A stretch of DNA of 59,441 nt, from the NCBI GenBank assembly GCA_900544105.1, contig UQUC01000004.1:1-59441 (forward strand), read 5' to 3'. Of this stretch, positions 41,293-49,859 are shown piece after piece. Source of the DNA: an uncultured Oscillibacter sp. Lineage in GTDB: Bacteria > Bacillota > Clostridia > Oscillospirales > Oscillospiraceae. The number at the start of each line of letters is the position of its first letter. The stretch's first letter is position 1. Under the pieces are notes generated by a model. It was not told the DNA's origin. It worked only from the letters and a program-made list of their open reading frames with translations, and did not search any database. The position numbers were made by a program, and so were the translations under genes.

Positions 41293-42078
41293 TTAAAATG
41301 TCAGATTCTCAGGCACATCGTCGCGTTCCTGCCGGACGATGCAGTCCGTCTCGGAGCCTGCCAGATGCAGTACACGCGCCTTGCACAGCTCCAGCACAGC
41401 CAAAAAGGTGGCAACCACCTCGCTGCGGCTTCGGCTGCCCCGGAACAGCAGCAAAAAGCGGGTGATACCGCCCTCCTTCAGCTTTTGCAGAATGTCTCTC
41501 GCCTTGCTCTCCACGGGATACGGCTCATGCTGCACGATCTCCCGGAAGGCAGCCCGCGGGGGCGGCAGCTTCCGTTCGGCCCGGTTCTGGATCTCCGCCA
41601 TGGCCAGCACCAGATCCGCCGGCTGATGGCTGTATTCAAACACCTTGCCCCGCTTCACCGGTTCCGGATTCCGGGTCACGATGTTCCGGCCGAATTCTCC
41701 CATAGGCGCTAACCGCTGGGCCAGTGCCTTCACCCGGACGTAATTTTCGCTGCGCCGCCGTTCCTCCAAGGATTGAAGCAGCGCGTCCATCTCGCTTTTG
41801 GCCTCGTCATCCTCAATGGACAGCAGCATCCGGGTCTTGAGATACACCAGATGGGACGCCATGATGACAAATTCGCTGGCCACCTCTAAGTCCATCCGCT
41901 GCCGGTCCTCCAGCCACGCGATATACTGGCCGCAGATCAACGAGATGGAGATATCCTGGATCTCCAGCTTATTCTTCCCCAAAAGAAACAGGATCAGATC
42001 CAGCGGCCCCTCAAAATCCTGCATCTCCTCGGACCGGGAGTGGACCACCTTTTCCAGTTTGAATACAGGACTTTCCAA
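41293..42078 (-). CDS. scpA: Segregation and condensation protein A
   Basis: A 261-residue kleisin that bridges SMC heads. Visible features are FEGPLDLILFLLGKNKLEIQDI near residue 22, EFVIMASHLVYLKTRMLL near residue 69, and the C-terminal winged helix with TFLAVLELCKARVL. The start appears to be TTG 42078 with GAGGTG 8 bp upstream; no ATG precedes the conserved region. Partner gene smc lies 8 kb away in this window. Confidence 0.93.
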   Translation of the reverse strand: MESPVFKLEKVVHSRSEEMQDFEGPLDLILFLLGKNKLEIQDISISLICGQYIAWLEDRQRMDLEVASEFVIMASHLVYLKTRMLLSIEDDEAKSEMDALLQSLEERRRSENYVRVKALAQRLAPMGEFGRNIVTRNPEPVKRGKVFEYSHQPADLVLAMAEIQNRAERKLPPPRAAFREIVQHEPYPVESKARDILQKLKEGGITRFLLLFRGSRSRSEVVATFLAVLELCKARVLHLAGSETDCIVRQERDDVPENLTF

Positions 42079-42090
42079 AATCAGGACACC

Positions 42091-42753
42091 TCAAGCAAAA
42101 AAGATATGAAACAGCGCTTCGTACACGCCGTAGATCGTCTTTTGAAAAATATTCCCGCCAAAGTGCAGCCAATTCAGTATCAGCAGGAGCATGAGACCGT
42201 AGTACTCATAACGCATCAGCTTTTCATAAACGCTGTTGGGCAAAAACATCGCCAGCACCTTGGACCCGTCCAGCGGCGGAAGTGGGATCAGGTTGAAAAG
42301 CCCCATACCAACGGACATGGGGGCCACCGTAAACAGGCACCACTCAAAGAAAACATTCATGCCCTCGCTGTACGGCGCATACAGGTAGATCACCTTGCCG
42401 ATCCCCAGAAAAAGGACCGCCAAAAGCAGATTGGACACCGGCCCCGCCAGCGCCGTGACCGCCATGCCCTGCTTGGGCTTGCGGAAATAATTTGGATTCA
42501 CCGGCACAGGCTTGGCCCAGCCGAAACCCACCGTAAACATCAGCGCCAGACCCAGCCAGTCGATGTGGTGCAGCGGATTCAGGGACAGCCGGTGCATGGA
42601 CTTCGCCGTGGGGTCTCCCAGCGCCAGCGCCGCCAGCCCGTGACAGGTCTCATGGACCGTCAGGCAGAGAAACACCGCCGCCATGCGGAGCACCGCGTCA
42701 GTCAGCGAGGATACATCCAGCGCCTGAAACAGATTTTGCAGATAATGCAGCAT
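42091..42753 (-). CDS. Site-2 protease-like metalloprotease (M50)
   Basis: A 220-residue integral membrane protein of the YwhC/M50B type. HETCH (the HExxH zinc motif, TVHETCHG) lies in the first membrane segment and NLIPLPPLDGSKVL, with the third zinc ligand Asp, lies near residue 155. It cleaves substrates within the membrane; targets unknown. ATG 42753 with GGAG 6 bp upstream is preferred to TTG 42765. Located 12 bp from scpA. Confidence 0.9.
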   Translation of the reverse strand: MLHYLQNLFQALDVSSLTDAVLRMAAVFLCLTVHETCHGLAALALGDPTAKSMHRLSLNPLHHIDWLGLALMFTVGFGWAKPVPVNPNYFRKPKQGMAVTALAGPVSNLLLAVLFLGIGKVIYLYAPYSEGMNVFFEWCLFTVAPMSVGMGLFNLIPLPPLDGSKVLAMFLPNSVYEKLMRYEYYGLMLLLILNWLHFGGNIFQKTIYGVYEALFHIFFA

Positions 42754-42872
42754 AAAACGCTCCAATGAAGTCAGATTCTCACCGTCTGGGCAGAATGACC
42801 CAGATTCAAGTTATTATAGCAGTTTTTCCATAAAAATACAAGGGTCAAACCCCAGCGGCCCGGCGGATGCAA

Positions 42873-42902
42873 AAACAGCGGCGGCCCTTGCGGGCCGCCG
42901 TT
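42873..42902 (-). terminator. Terminator after the membrane HTH gene
   Basis: A 9-bp GC stem (CGGCGGCCC/GGGCCGCCG) with 4-nt loop, followed on the minus strand by CTGTTTTTGC. Confidence 0.82.
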
Positions 42903-42906
42903 CGAT

Positions 42907-43287
42907 TCAGTTTTCTTCCGTGTCCGTCTGGTCTACCTGCCGCAGCAGCTCCTCCGCGGATACGCCGAACAGCTTCGCCAGCGCCAGCAGATTGGAGGTG
43001 CTTGGGTCCGCCGTTCCGGTCTCCCACTTGCTCACCGCCTGACGGCTGACGCCCAAGGACTCCGCCACGAATTCCTGAGTCATCTTGCACCGGACCCGGT
43101 GCTCCTTCAAGACCTCCCCCAGCGAGCGGCGGGTCTCCGCCTTTTCCTTTCGGACCTCCCCGGAGCGGTTGTACTTCCGCAGGGCCTTGACGCCCTGCAC
43201 GGCGGCGTAGATCACAAACGCGAAGATCGCCAGCCGCACCAGTGTGACCACCAGCAGTAAAATAATCGTTTTCGATGCCATAGACAT
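42907..43287 (-). CDS. Membrane-anchored XRE-type HTH protein
   Basis: A 126-residue protein with an N-terminal membrane segment (ILLLVVTLVRLAIFAFVIYA, residues 9-28), a basic linker, and an XRE helix-turn-helix in residues 55-112 (MTQEFVAESLGVSRQAVSKWE). An acidic tail follows. The N-terminal rather than C-terminal placement of the membrane segment is unusual. AGGAGG precedes ATG 43287. Targets unknown. Confidence 0.8.
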   Translation of the reverse strand: MSMASKTIILLLVVTLVRLAIFAFVIYAAVQGVKALRKYNRSGEVRKEKAETRRSLGEVLKEHRVRCKMTQEFVAESLGVSRQAVSKWETGTADPSTSNLLALAKLFGVSAEELLRQVDQTDTEEN

Positions 43288-43426
43288 ATGGATGTCCTCC
43301 TTTGCTCTCCGGTACCGCTTTCAGCACCATGGATCTGATGCCGTCATGCTACCAGACAAAGGCGGTTGCGGCCACCAAATATGGCGCAACTTTCCGTTGC
43401 GCGGCCTTTTTTGCACCTGAACAGGC

Positions 43427-43792
43427 TCAGTCCTGCGTCAGAACGCCGGTGAGGTCCAGCGGCTTGCCATCGGCCCACAGGCGCTCCAGATCATAGAAGC
43501 TCCGGGCCTCGGCGCTGAACACGTGGACGCAGATGCAGCCATAATCCAGCAGCACCCAGGTACCGTCCCGGTAGCCCTCCCGACGCAGAGGTTTCTCCCC
43601 CGCCTGCTCCTCCAGCAGCTTCTCCACGGAGCCGCACAGGGCGTTGATCTGGGTGTTGGAGCTGCCGGTGGCAATGACGAAATAATCCGCCAGGGTCGTA
43701 ATATCGGTGATCTCAATGGCGGAGATCTCCTTGCCCTTCTTCTCGTCCAGGGCCTTGGCGGCCAGAATGGCCAGTTCCTTCGGTGTCATCAT
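43427..43792 (-). CDS. rsfS: Ribosomal silencing factor RsfS
   Basis: A 121-residue RsfS/YbeB that binds ribosomal protein L14 and blocks subunit joining in starved cells. Typical features are ITDITTLADYFVIATGSSN and YRDGTWVLLDYGCICVHVF, with FYDLERLWADG at the end. Located 25 bp after the LCP gene and near nadD-yqeK, the usual Firmicutes order. Confidence 0.95.
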   Translation of the reverse strand: MMTPKELAILAAKALDEKKGKEISAIEITDITTLADYFVIATGSSNTQINALCGSVEKLLEEQAGEKPLRREGYRDGTWVLLDYGCICVHVFSAEARSFYDLERLWADGKPLDLTGVLTQD

Positions 43793-43817
43793 ACTTTTTA
43801 ATTCCTTTCTGAATGTC

Positions 43818-45386
43818 TTAGCCGTTCATCGGCAGCGATTCTCCGGTCGCAGGGTCCGTGCCCTGTTCCGTATCGGGCGTTGCAGGTTCCTCCGGCGGCA
43901 CTACGATGATGCCGGGATCTTCCGGCTGGTCCGGTGTCTCCGGACTGCCAGTGCCCGTCTCTCCCCCGGTGGAGCCGGAGGGGTCTGTGGTCTCCGTCCC
44001 CGTCCCCGGTGTTTCCGGTGTGGCCGGGGTCTCCGGCGTGGGTTCAGACGGTGTTTCAGACGGCGTCTCCGTTCCCGGCTCTGTCTCCTCCGGCGGTGAC
44101 ACGATCTCCCCGGTGTCCGGGTCGATCAGGTTGCCGTTTTCGTCGGTGATATAGTCCTTTTCCGGCTCATCCTTCTTGCCGCTGCCCATCAGAGTCGGCG
44201 GCACGGCGGCCTTGCTGTCCTCCACATGGCCGGTGGTGGAGCTGACGGAGCCGTCCTTATTGACGGACATGATGTCCAGATCGCTCATGGTGGAGGGCTC
44301 CACAAAGGGGCTCAGCTCGTTGTTCACCAGCTCCAGCAGTTCCTGGGCGTTGGGCGTCACATAGGACTGGTAGCTATGATACGCCCGGCTCCAGCAGGAC
44401 ACGTTTTTATTGGGCATGGTCACAAAGTTCACCTGGGCGGTATCCAGCTTGGCGCCGCTGCTGTTCCCCAGAAATGCCTGCTTGGCGAACCACAGCATAT
44501 TCTGGAGGGACAGGTCCGTCTCCACGTTCTCATTGAACACCTTGATAAACTCGTTGACCTTCGTGATGTTTTTCAGGCTCATCAGCTGTTCGATCATGGC
44601 CTTCAGCAGCCCCTGCTGGGTCTTGATGCGGCCCAGATCGCCGTCGGGATAGCCCAGCATCTTGCCGTTTTTGCGGTTGTCATGGCGGTAACGGAGTACC
44701 TGCATGGCGTCGTCGCCGCTGAGAAGCCGGTAGCCCTTGGTCTGGTGGATGGAGAGGTCCTGAACAGGGTCCTCATAGTTCATGTTGCGGGGGACGTCAA
44801 AATACACGCCGTCCATGGCGTCCACGATCTTGCCCACGGCTTCCCACTCCACAATCACCTGATAGTCCGGCTCGAAGCCTACCAGCTGAGAGATTTCTTT
44901 ATAGAGGGCCTTGATGCCCTTTTCTCCGCCGCCGTAATAATTATAAACGGAATTGATCCGCTTGATGTCCCACGGAACGTTGACCATGGTATCCCGCGGA
45001 ATGGACATGACGGTGGCCTTCTGGTTGGTGATATCATAGCTGGCCAGCAGCATGGTGTCCGTGTTGCCGCCGCCCCCGGTGTCCCGGCCTAAGATCAGCA
45101 CGGTGTAGAAATCCTTGCTCTTCCGTTCGCCGCTGACGCGGGGCTGCACGCCGTCGCCGTAGTCGATGCCGTTTTCCGTCAGGGTCCCGTCAGGCTTGGT
45201 GCCGTTTCCCGGCAGCTCCGGCTTGATGAACAAACCGTCCAATACCACCACAGCCACCAGCACCACAGCCAATACGATGGCTACCGCCAGCAGCCACTTC
45301 TGCCCCTTTGTCAGTTGGCTGGGCTTCTTTGCTTTCTTCTGTTTGGATTCCTTCTGTTCTAAACGCTTTCCAACATTTTCTGCCAT
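43818..45386 (-). CDS. LytR-CpsA-Psr (LCP) family phosphotransferase
   Basis: A 522-residue membrane protein that attaches polymers to peptidoglycan. A basic cytoplasmic start, one membrane segment (residues 31-51) and the LCP domain, about residues 90-330, with SIPRDTMVNV, INSVYNYYGGGEKG and LRYRHD motifs. Residues about 400-520 are a Pro/Thr/Glu/Gly-rich low-complexity tail, probably extracellular and variable. It lies 4 bp after nadD-yqeK. Confidence 0.92.
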   Translation of the reverse strand: MAENVGKRLEQKESKQKKAKKPSQLTKGQKWLLAVAIVLAVVLVAVVVLDGLFIKPELPGNGTKPDGTLTENGIDYGDGVQPRVSGERKSKDFYTVLILGRDTGGGGNTDTMLLASYDITNQKATVMSIPRDTMVNVPWDIKRINSVYNYYGGGEKGIKALYKEISQLVGFEPDYQVIVEWEAVGKIVDAMDGVYFDVPRNMNYEDPVQDLSIHQTKGYRLLSGDDAMQVLRYRHDNRKNGKMLGYPDGDLGRIKTQQGLLKAMIEQLMSLKNITKVNEFIKVFNENVETDLSLQNMLWFAKQAFLGNSSGAKLDTAQVNFVTMPNKNVSCWSRAYHSYQSYVTPNAQELLELVNNELSPFVEPSTMSDLDIMSVNKDGSVSSTTGHVEDSKAAVPPTLMGSGKKDEPEKDYITDENGNLIDPDTGEIVSPPEETEPGTETPSETPSEPTPETPATPETPGTGTETTDPSGSTGGETGTGSPETPDQPEDPGIIVVPPEEPATPDTEQGTDPATGESLPMNG

Positions 45387-45390
45387 GGGT

Positions 45391-46587
45391 TTATCTCTTT
45401 CCTTTCAACCAGTCGCGCGCCTCCATTGTAGCGTGGTGGACGGGATTTCCCATTTCCGTCATCTCGTCGATGGTCATTTCCAGTCCCATCAACATTCCTC
45501 GATCCAGATCCTCATACACACATGCCCGTAAATCGTTTACACCGGGGAAATCCCGGGAGGGCTCGATATAATCTGCCAGATAGATGATCTTTTCCAACAG
45601 CGTCATGTCCGCGTGGCCGGTGGTGTGCCACCAGATAGCCCGGTAGATCTCATCGTCCACACCGAATACCTCCCGCGCGATGGCCGCGCCGGTCTTGGCG
45701 TGAAGCAGCTTCAGCGCCTTCTGCTCCAGCTCGTCCAGCTCAATGCCGTATTGACGGCACAGGGCCAGCTGCTCCGGCATATCCAACTTCTTCGTGCAGT
45801 CGTGGAGCAGCGCCGCTACACGGGCCTTCTCCACATCCGCGCCGTAGCGGGTCGCCAACCGGATGGCCTCCTGTTCCGTCCCCAACACATGGGGGATGCG
45901 CTTGTGCTTCAGATAGCTGAGTGCCACCGGACGCAGCCGAGAAAGTGTCAAGCTTTTCAGGTTTACATCCGTTCCGTACAAATGGTTTCGCAGAATATAG
46001 CCGTACACCGCCGGCGGCAGCAGGTTCTCCCCCGTCCCGGATGCCAGCCGCTCCCGCAGCTCCGTGGAGGAGATGTCGATGACGCCGGGGACCGTCAGGG
46101 TAAAGATCCGGGCGTCCGGGTAGAGACGGTACAGCTTGTCCCGCTGGGCGGAAAACTGCGGCTCCATGTCTGCCTCCGTCCGGCCGAAGGCGGCGATCCC
46201 CGCAAGGGATGCGATCTTCTCCGGCTCATGCCACGTTTCAAAGCTGAGGAACATATCCGTCCCCATCAGCAGCCACAATTCATCCTCCGGGAATTGCGTT
46301 TTCAGCTCCGACAGCGTGTCAGAGGTGAAGCTCTTTCCCTCCCGGCGCACCTCCATATCCAGCGTTTCCACCTTGCTTCCAAGGCCCAGCTGCTCCCCTG
46401 CCATACGGGTCATTTCCAGTCGCTGCTCCGCTGTGGCGCTGCCTGCGGGCAGGTCCTTATGAGGCGGGATGCTGGCGGGGATCAGCAGCAGCTTGTCCAG
46501 CTTCAGCGTGGCGATCACGGCCGCAGCCGCCGTCAGATGCCCCAGATGGGGCGGGTTGAAGGTTCCTCCGTAAATACCGATTTTCAA
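45391..46587 (-). CDS. nadD: NadD-YqeK fusion (nicotinate-nucleotide adenylyltransferase/HD hydrolase)
   Basis: A 398-residue two-domain enzyme. Residues 1-205 are NadD (GIYGGTFNPPHLGHLTAA and the ISSTELR motif), which makes nicotinate adenine dinucleotide for NAD synthesis. Residues about 220-395 are a YqeK-type HD domain (ALLHDCTKK, IWWHTTGHADMTLLEKIIYLADYIEPSR), known to hydrolyse diadenosine tetraphosphate. In Bacillus these are neighbouring genes. Part of the yhbY-nadD/yqeK-LCP-rsfS run. Confidence 0.94.
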   Translation of the reverse strand: MKIGIYGGTFNPPHLGHLTAAAAVIATLKLDKLLLIPASIPPHKDLPAGSATAEQRLEMTRMAGEQLGLGSKVETLDMEVRREGKSFTSDTLSELKTQFPEDELWLLMGTDMFLSFETWHEPEKIASLAGIAAFGRTEADMEPQFSAQRDKLYRLYPDARIFTLTVPGVIDISSTELRERLASGTGENLLPPAVYGYILRNHLYGTDVNLKSLTLSRLRPVALSYLKHKRIPHVLGTEQEAIRLATRYGADVEKARVAALLHDCTKKLDMPEQLALCRQYGIELDELEQKALKLLHAKTGAAIAREVFGVDDEIYRAIWWHTTGHADMTLLEKIIYLADYIEPSRDFPGVNDLRACVYEDLDRGMLMGLEMTIDEMTEMGNPVHHATMEARDWLKGKR

Positions 46588-46621
46588 GAAAATTCCATCT
46601 CCTGTTTCAACGCAATTTTCC

Positions 46622-46951
46622 TTACGCCTGCCGCTTTTTTGACGGCTTCACCAGCTGGATACGCTTCTCTCTGGGCTTGCTGTGGCTCTCCCGGTACAGC
46701 ACGAACTTGGTGCCGATCACCTGCACCACCTCGCTGCGGGTGGCCTTTGCCAGCTCCTGCGCCGCGAGACGGGCGTCATACTCGATATTGTTCTCCAAAA
46801 CCCGGCCCTTGATGAGCTCCCGGGCCTCCAGCGCGTCGTCTGTCTGCTTGACGAGGTTCTCCCCGATGCCATCCTTGCCGATGTGGATGATGGTGTCGAT
46901 GGTGTTGGCCAGCCCTCGCAGCTGGGCTCTCTGTTTGCTTGTCAGTTCCAT
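46622..46951 (-). CDS. yhbY: YhbY-family CRM-domain RNA-binding protein
   Basis: A 109-residue CRM protein (LTSKQRAQLRGLANTID, IHIGKDGIGENLVKQTDDAL, and the end FVLYRES) that associates with the pre-50S ribosome. Normal length plus a short basic tail. Located 34 bp before nadD-yqeK. Confidence 0.92.
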   Translation of the reverse strand: MELTSKQRAQLRGLANTIDTIIHIGKDGIGENLVKQTDDALEARELIKGRVLENNIEYDARLAAQELAKATRSEVVQVIGTKFVLYRESHSKPREKRIQLVKPSKKRQA

Positions 46952-47034
46952 AAAATTCCTTTCGATCGTTCGTTTCTGATAGTTCAGTCCATTCTTCCAG
47001 AAGCCGCCGGTCTCCCGGCTTTTCTATTAGACGG

Positions 47035-47625
47035 TTATTTCTTCAAATAAGTTTCCAATTTTGCGGTAAATTCCCGCAGGGCCTTGCCCCGGTGGGAGAT
47101 CTCCGCCTTTTCCTCTTGGGTCAACTGTGCAAAGGTTTTTGCCTTGTCAGGCACGAAAAATACAGGGTCATAGCCGAAACCGCCCTCCCCCATGGGGGCA
47201 AAAGCGATGGTGCCGGGAGCCTGTCCCTCGGCGGTGATGGTGTCCCCATTTGGGAAGGCGCAGGCAATGGCGCAGGCAAAATGAGCCGCCCGGGTGGTCT
47301 GGCCCCGGAGGTTTTGCAGCAGCAGCATATACCGGCCCTTGTCATCCAGCCCCTCGCCGCCGTACCGGGCGGAGTACACGCCGGGGCCGCCGTTGAGGGC
47401 GTCCACGCACAGTCCGGAATCGTCAGCGATGGCGGGCAGCTTCGCCAGCTCGCAGATGGCCTTGGCCTTCAGCATGGCATTCTCAGCGAAGGTGCTCCCG
47501 GTCTCCTCCACGTCCACGGTGATCCCCAGCTCCTTGGGACTTACTACCTCCACACCGAACTGGCCCAGAATGGCCCCCATTTCCCGGATCTTATTGGGAT
47601 TATGGGTCGCTAATACAAATTTCAT
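47035..47625 (-). CDS. rdgB: RdgB/HAM1 non-canonical purine NTP pyrophosphatase
   Basis: A 196-residue enzyme removing dITP and XTP from the nucleotide pool. Motifs: VLATHNPNKIREM at the N-terminus, IADDSGLCVDALNGGPGVYSARY near residue 68, GFGYDPVFF near residue 148 and the ISHRGKAL ending. The start ATG 47625 overlaps the rph stop (TGATG), showing coupling. Confidence 0.96.
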   Translation of the reverse strand: MKFVLATHNPNKIREMGAILGQFGVEVVSPKELGITVDVEETGSTFAENAMLKAKAICELAKLPAIADDSGLCVDALNGGPGVYSARYGGEGLDDKGRYMLLLQNLRGQTTRAAHFACAIACAFPNGDTITAEGQAPGTIAFAPMGEGGFGYDPVFFVPDKAKTFAQLTQEEKAEISHRGKALREFTAKLETYLKK

Positions 47626-48353
47626 CACAGTGCTCCTCCCAGTGCTTCCTTCTGGATCTTCAGCAGCTCCCGGTTGCCCTTGGCACACAGCCGTACCAGC
47701 TCCTGCTGCTCCGTCAGGGTGAAAGCACGGCCCTCGCCGGTGCCCTGCAATTCGATGATCTCGCCCAGCTCGTTCATCACGCAGTTCAGGTCCACCTGAG
47801 CCCGGCTGTCCTCGCTGTATTGGAGGTCCAGCAGCGCCTGCTCGTCCACGATACCGGCGGATACGCCGGTGACGAAGTGGCGGATGGGTGAAGTGCCTAA
47901 ATACCCCTCCTCCACCAGCTTTCGGCAGGCCAACGCCAGCGCCACAAAGCCGCCGGTGACGGAGGCGGTGCGGGTGCCGCCGTCGCCCTGAATCACGTCA
48001 CAGTCGATGTTGATGGTCCGCTCGCCCAGTGCTTTCATATCCACGGCGGCCCGCAGGCTGCGGCCTACCAGCCGCTGGATCTCGGCGCTGCGGGGGCTGA
48101 GCTTCAGCTTGGAGATGTCCCGCTTGCTCCGCTCCCGGTTGGCCCGGGGCAGCATGGAATACTCCGCCGTGACCCAGCCCTCACCCTCTGCCACATGGGG
48201 CGGGGTTTTTTCCTCAACGCTGGCGCAGCAAAGTACCTTGGTGTCGCCGCACTCGATGAGGCAGCTTCCCTCCGCGAACTTCACAAAATCCGTTGTAATC
48301 TTAATGGGACGCAGCTCGTCATACGCCCGTCCATCCTGTCTGGTCATAGTCAT
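47625..48353 (-). CDS. rph: Ribonuclease PH
   Basis: A 242-residue phosphorolytic 3' exonuclease for tRNA maturation. Motifs include GDTKVLCCASVEE, GWVTAEYSMLPRAN, RSAEIQRLVGRSLRAAVD and DCDVIQGDGGTRTASVTG. Complete. It leads the rph-rdgB pair found in many bacteria. Confidence 0.97.
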   Translation of the reverse strand: MTMTRQDGRAYDELRPIKITTDFVKFAEGSCLIECGDTKVLCCASVEEKTPPHVAEGEGWVTAEYSMLPRANRERSKRDISKLKLSPRSAEIQRLVGRSLRAAVDMKALGERTINIDCDVIQGDGGTRTASVTGGFVALALACRKLVEEGYLGTSPIRHFVTGVSAGIVDEQALLDLQYSEDSRAQVDLNCVMNELGEIIELQGTGEGRAFTLTEQQELVRLCAKGNRELLKIQKEALGGAL

Positions 48354-48401
48354 TCCTCATTTCAAAATTCACGTGAAGTAGATCAAAGCCCCTTCACGCT
48401 G

Positions 48402-49274
48402 TCAGATAATTGCCTCCACATAGGAGCGTGCGTCAAAGGGTTTCAGATCGTCGATCCCCTCGCCGACTCCCGCAAACTTCACAGGTACGCCCAGCTCCCG
48501 GGCGATGGCGATGACGATGCCGCCCTTGGCAGTACCGTCCAGCTTGGTCAGGACGATGCCTGTCAGTCCCGCCGTCTCCTTGAAGGTCCGGGCCTGGATC
48601 AGGCCGTTCTGTCCTGTGGTGGCGTCCAGCACCAGCAGCGTCTCACGGTCGCAGCCGGGACACTCCCGGTCGATGATCTTGGACAGCTTTGCCAGCTCCG
48701 CCATCAGATTTGCCTTGTTGTGGAGCCGTCCGGCGGTGTCGCACAGCACCACATCCACGTTCCGGGCCTTAGCAGCCTGAAGTGCGTCGAACAGTACGGC
48801 GCCGGGGTCCGCGCCCTCGTACTGCCGGACGATCTCACACCCAGCCCGCTCCGCCCAGATCTCCAGCTGGTCAGCGGCAGCGGCGCGGAAGGTATCAGCA
48901 GCGCACAGCATCACCCGCTTACCCTGCTTTTTCAGGCTGGCGGCGATCTTTCCGATGGAGGTGGTCTTGCCAACGCCGTTGACGCCGATGAAGATGCAGA
49001 CGCTGGGCTTCGTGTCCAGCTTCATTGCGGTGTCTCCCACTTCCATCTCTGCCATCAGGATCTCCCGCAGGCCCTCCCGGACGGCCTCCTGGCTTTGCAG
49101 GTGCTCTTTACGAACCTTAGTGCGCAGCTTCTCCACGGCGTCCGTGGCAGCGTCCACGCCCAGATCCGCCATGATGAGGGTCTCCTCCAATTCTTCAAAA
49201 AAGTCCTCGTCCGCCTCCGTAAACCCGGAGAACAGATTACTGGTGATTTTTTTCAGCTTGTCAAAAAAGCCCAT
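48402..49274 (-). CDS. ftsY: Signal recognition particle receptor FtsY
   Basis: A 290-residue SRP receptor, short form without a long acidic A domain. The NG domain has GVNGVGKTTSIGKIA, DTFRAAAADQL, VVLCDTAGRLHNKANLM and VLTKLDGTAKGG. It docks SRP-ribosome complexes at the membrane. In many Firmicutes ftsY follows smc, as here, but 585 bp of repeat-rich DNA separates the two. Confidence 0.96.
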   Translation of the reverse strand: MGFFDKLKKITSNLFSGFTEADEDFFEELEETLIMADLGVDAATDAVEKLRTKVRKEHLQSQEAVREGLREILMAEMEVGDTAMKLDTKPSVCIFIGVNGVGKTTSIGKIAASLKKQGKRVMLCAADTFRAAAADQLEIWAERAGCEIVRQYEGADPGAVLFDALQAAKARNVDVVLCDTAGRLHNKANLMAELAKLSKIIDRECPGCDRETLLVLDATTGQNGLIQARTFKETAGLTGIVLTKLDGTAKGGIVIAIARELGVPVKFAGVGEGIDDLKPFDARSYVEAII

Positions 49275-49859
49275 TGTAAACTCCTTTTTTCATGCGGTTT
49301 CCCGCATTTTTTGAACCTTCATTTCCTGCTCCTACGGAAGGATGTGGCAAACCGCCGCAAGGATGCACCCCCCATTTTCTTTTTGAAACATCAAAAAGAA
49401 AATGCGCCGTGCACGGTGGAAAAGAAAAAATGTCAGGGATGATTTGACACCTCTGTGTCAAATCATCTAAAACGGGGGCTGCCCGTCACGCACTGCCAAC
49501 TAAATCCGGAAGCCTCCTGCCGGCTGCGCTATACTCAAATCTCAAATCAATACGTCCCCGCACCAGAAAGTCCGCCGCATACCGGTGTTCCAAACAGGAC
49601 ACTCTCTGCCCCTCTTTCCGCTGCCGCTCCCTCGTCTCCTTGGGGGGGTGGTTTCCAGCAGGGCCTTACTCCCATCCTCCCTCCCCTTGGGGGTGGTTTC
49701 CAAAGGTGGGGCTGAGGCCCCCGGCCTTTGTGTCGTTTCAAGGGGGTGCGGGGGGAAAATTCTCTTTTCAAAAGAGAATTTCCCCTTTGGCTTCCGCATA
49801 CCGAATCGGTATGTTTCCGCTGGGACTCCCCTTGCGGGAGCAAAAAACATATTACAATA
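49275..49859. other. Long noncoding spacer with repeats between smc and ftsY
   Basis: 585 bp without a supportable gene. It holds a 13-bp perfect hairpin (49438-49450/49455-49467), two tandem-like copies of a TTGGGGG...GGTTTCCA segment (about 49639-49659 and 49685-49703) and a longer hairpin (49752-49785, GGGGAA...TTCTCTTTT with one bulge). The open frames there are low-complexity and look like dispersed intergenic repeat DNA. Confidence 0.6.
49438..49467. repeat. Hairpin in the smc-ftsY spacer
   Basis: GATGATTTGACAC and its perfect complement separated by CTCT. No T tract on either side, so it is not a classical terminator. Confidence 0.65.

Noticed and set aside
49542..49850. Two overlapping minus-strand frames of about 100 codons in the smc-ftsY spacer
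   Set aside because: Low-complexity Pro/Arg/Gly translations of repeat DNA without start signals.
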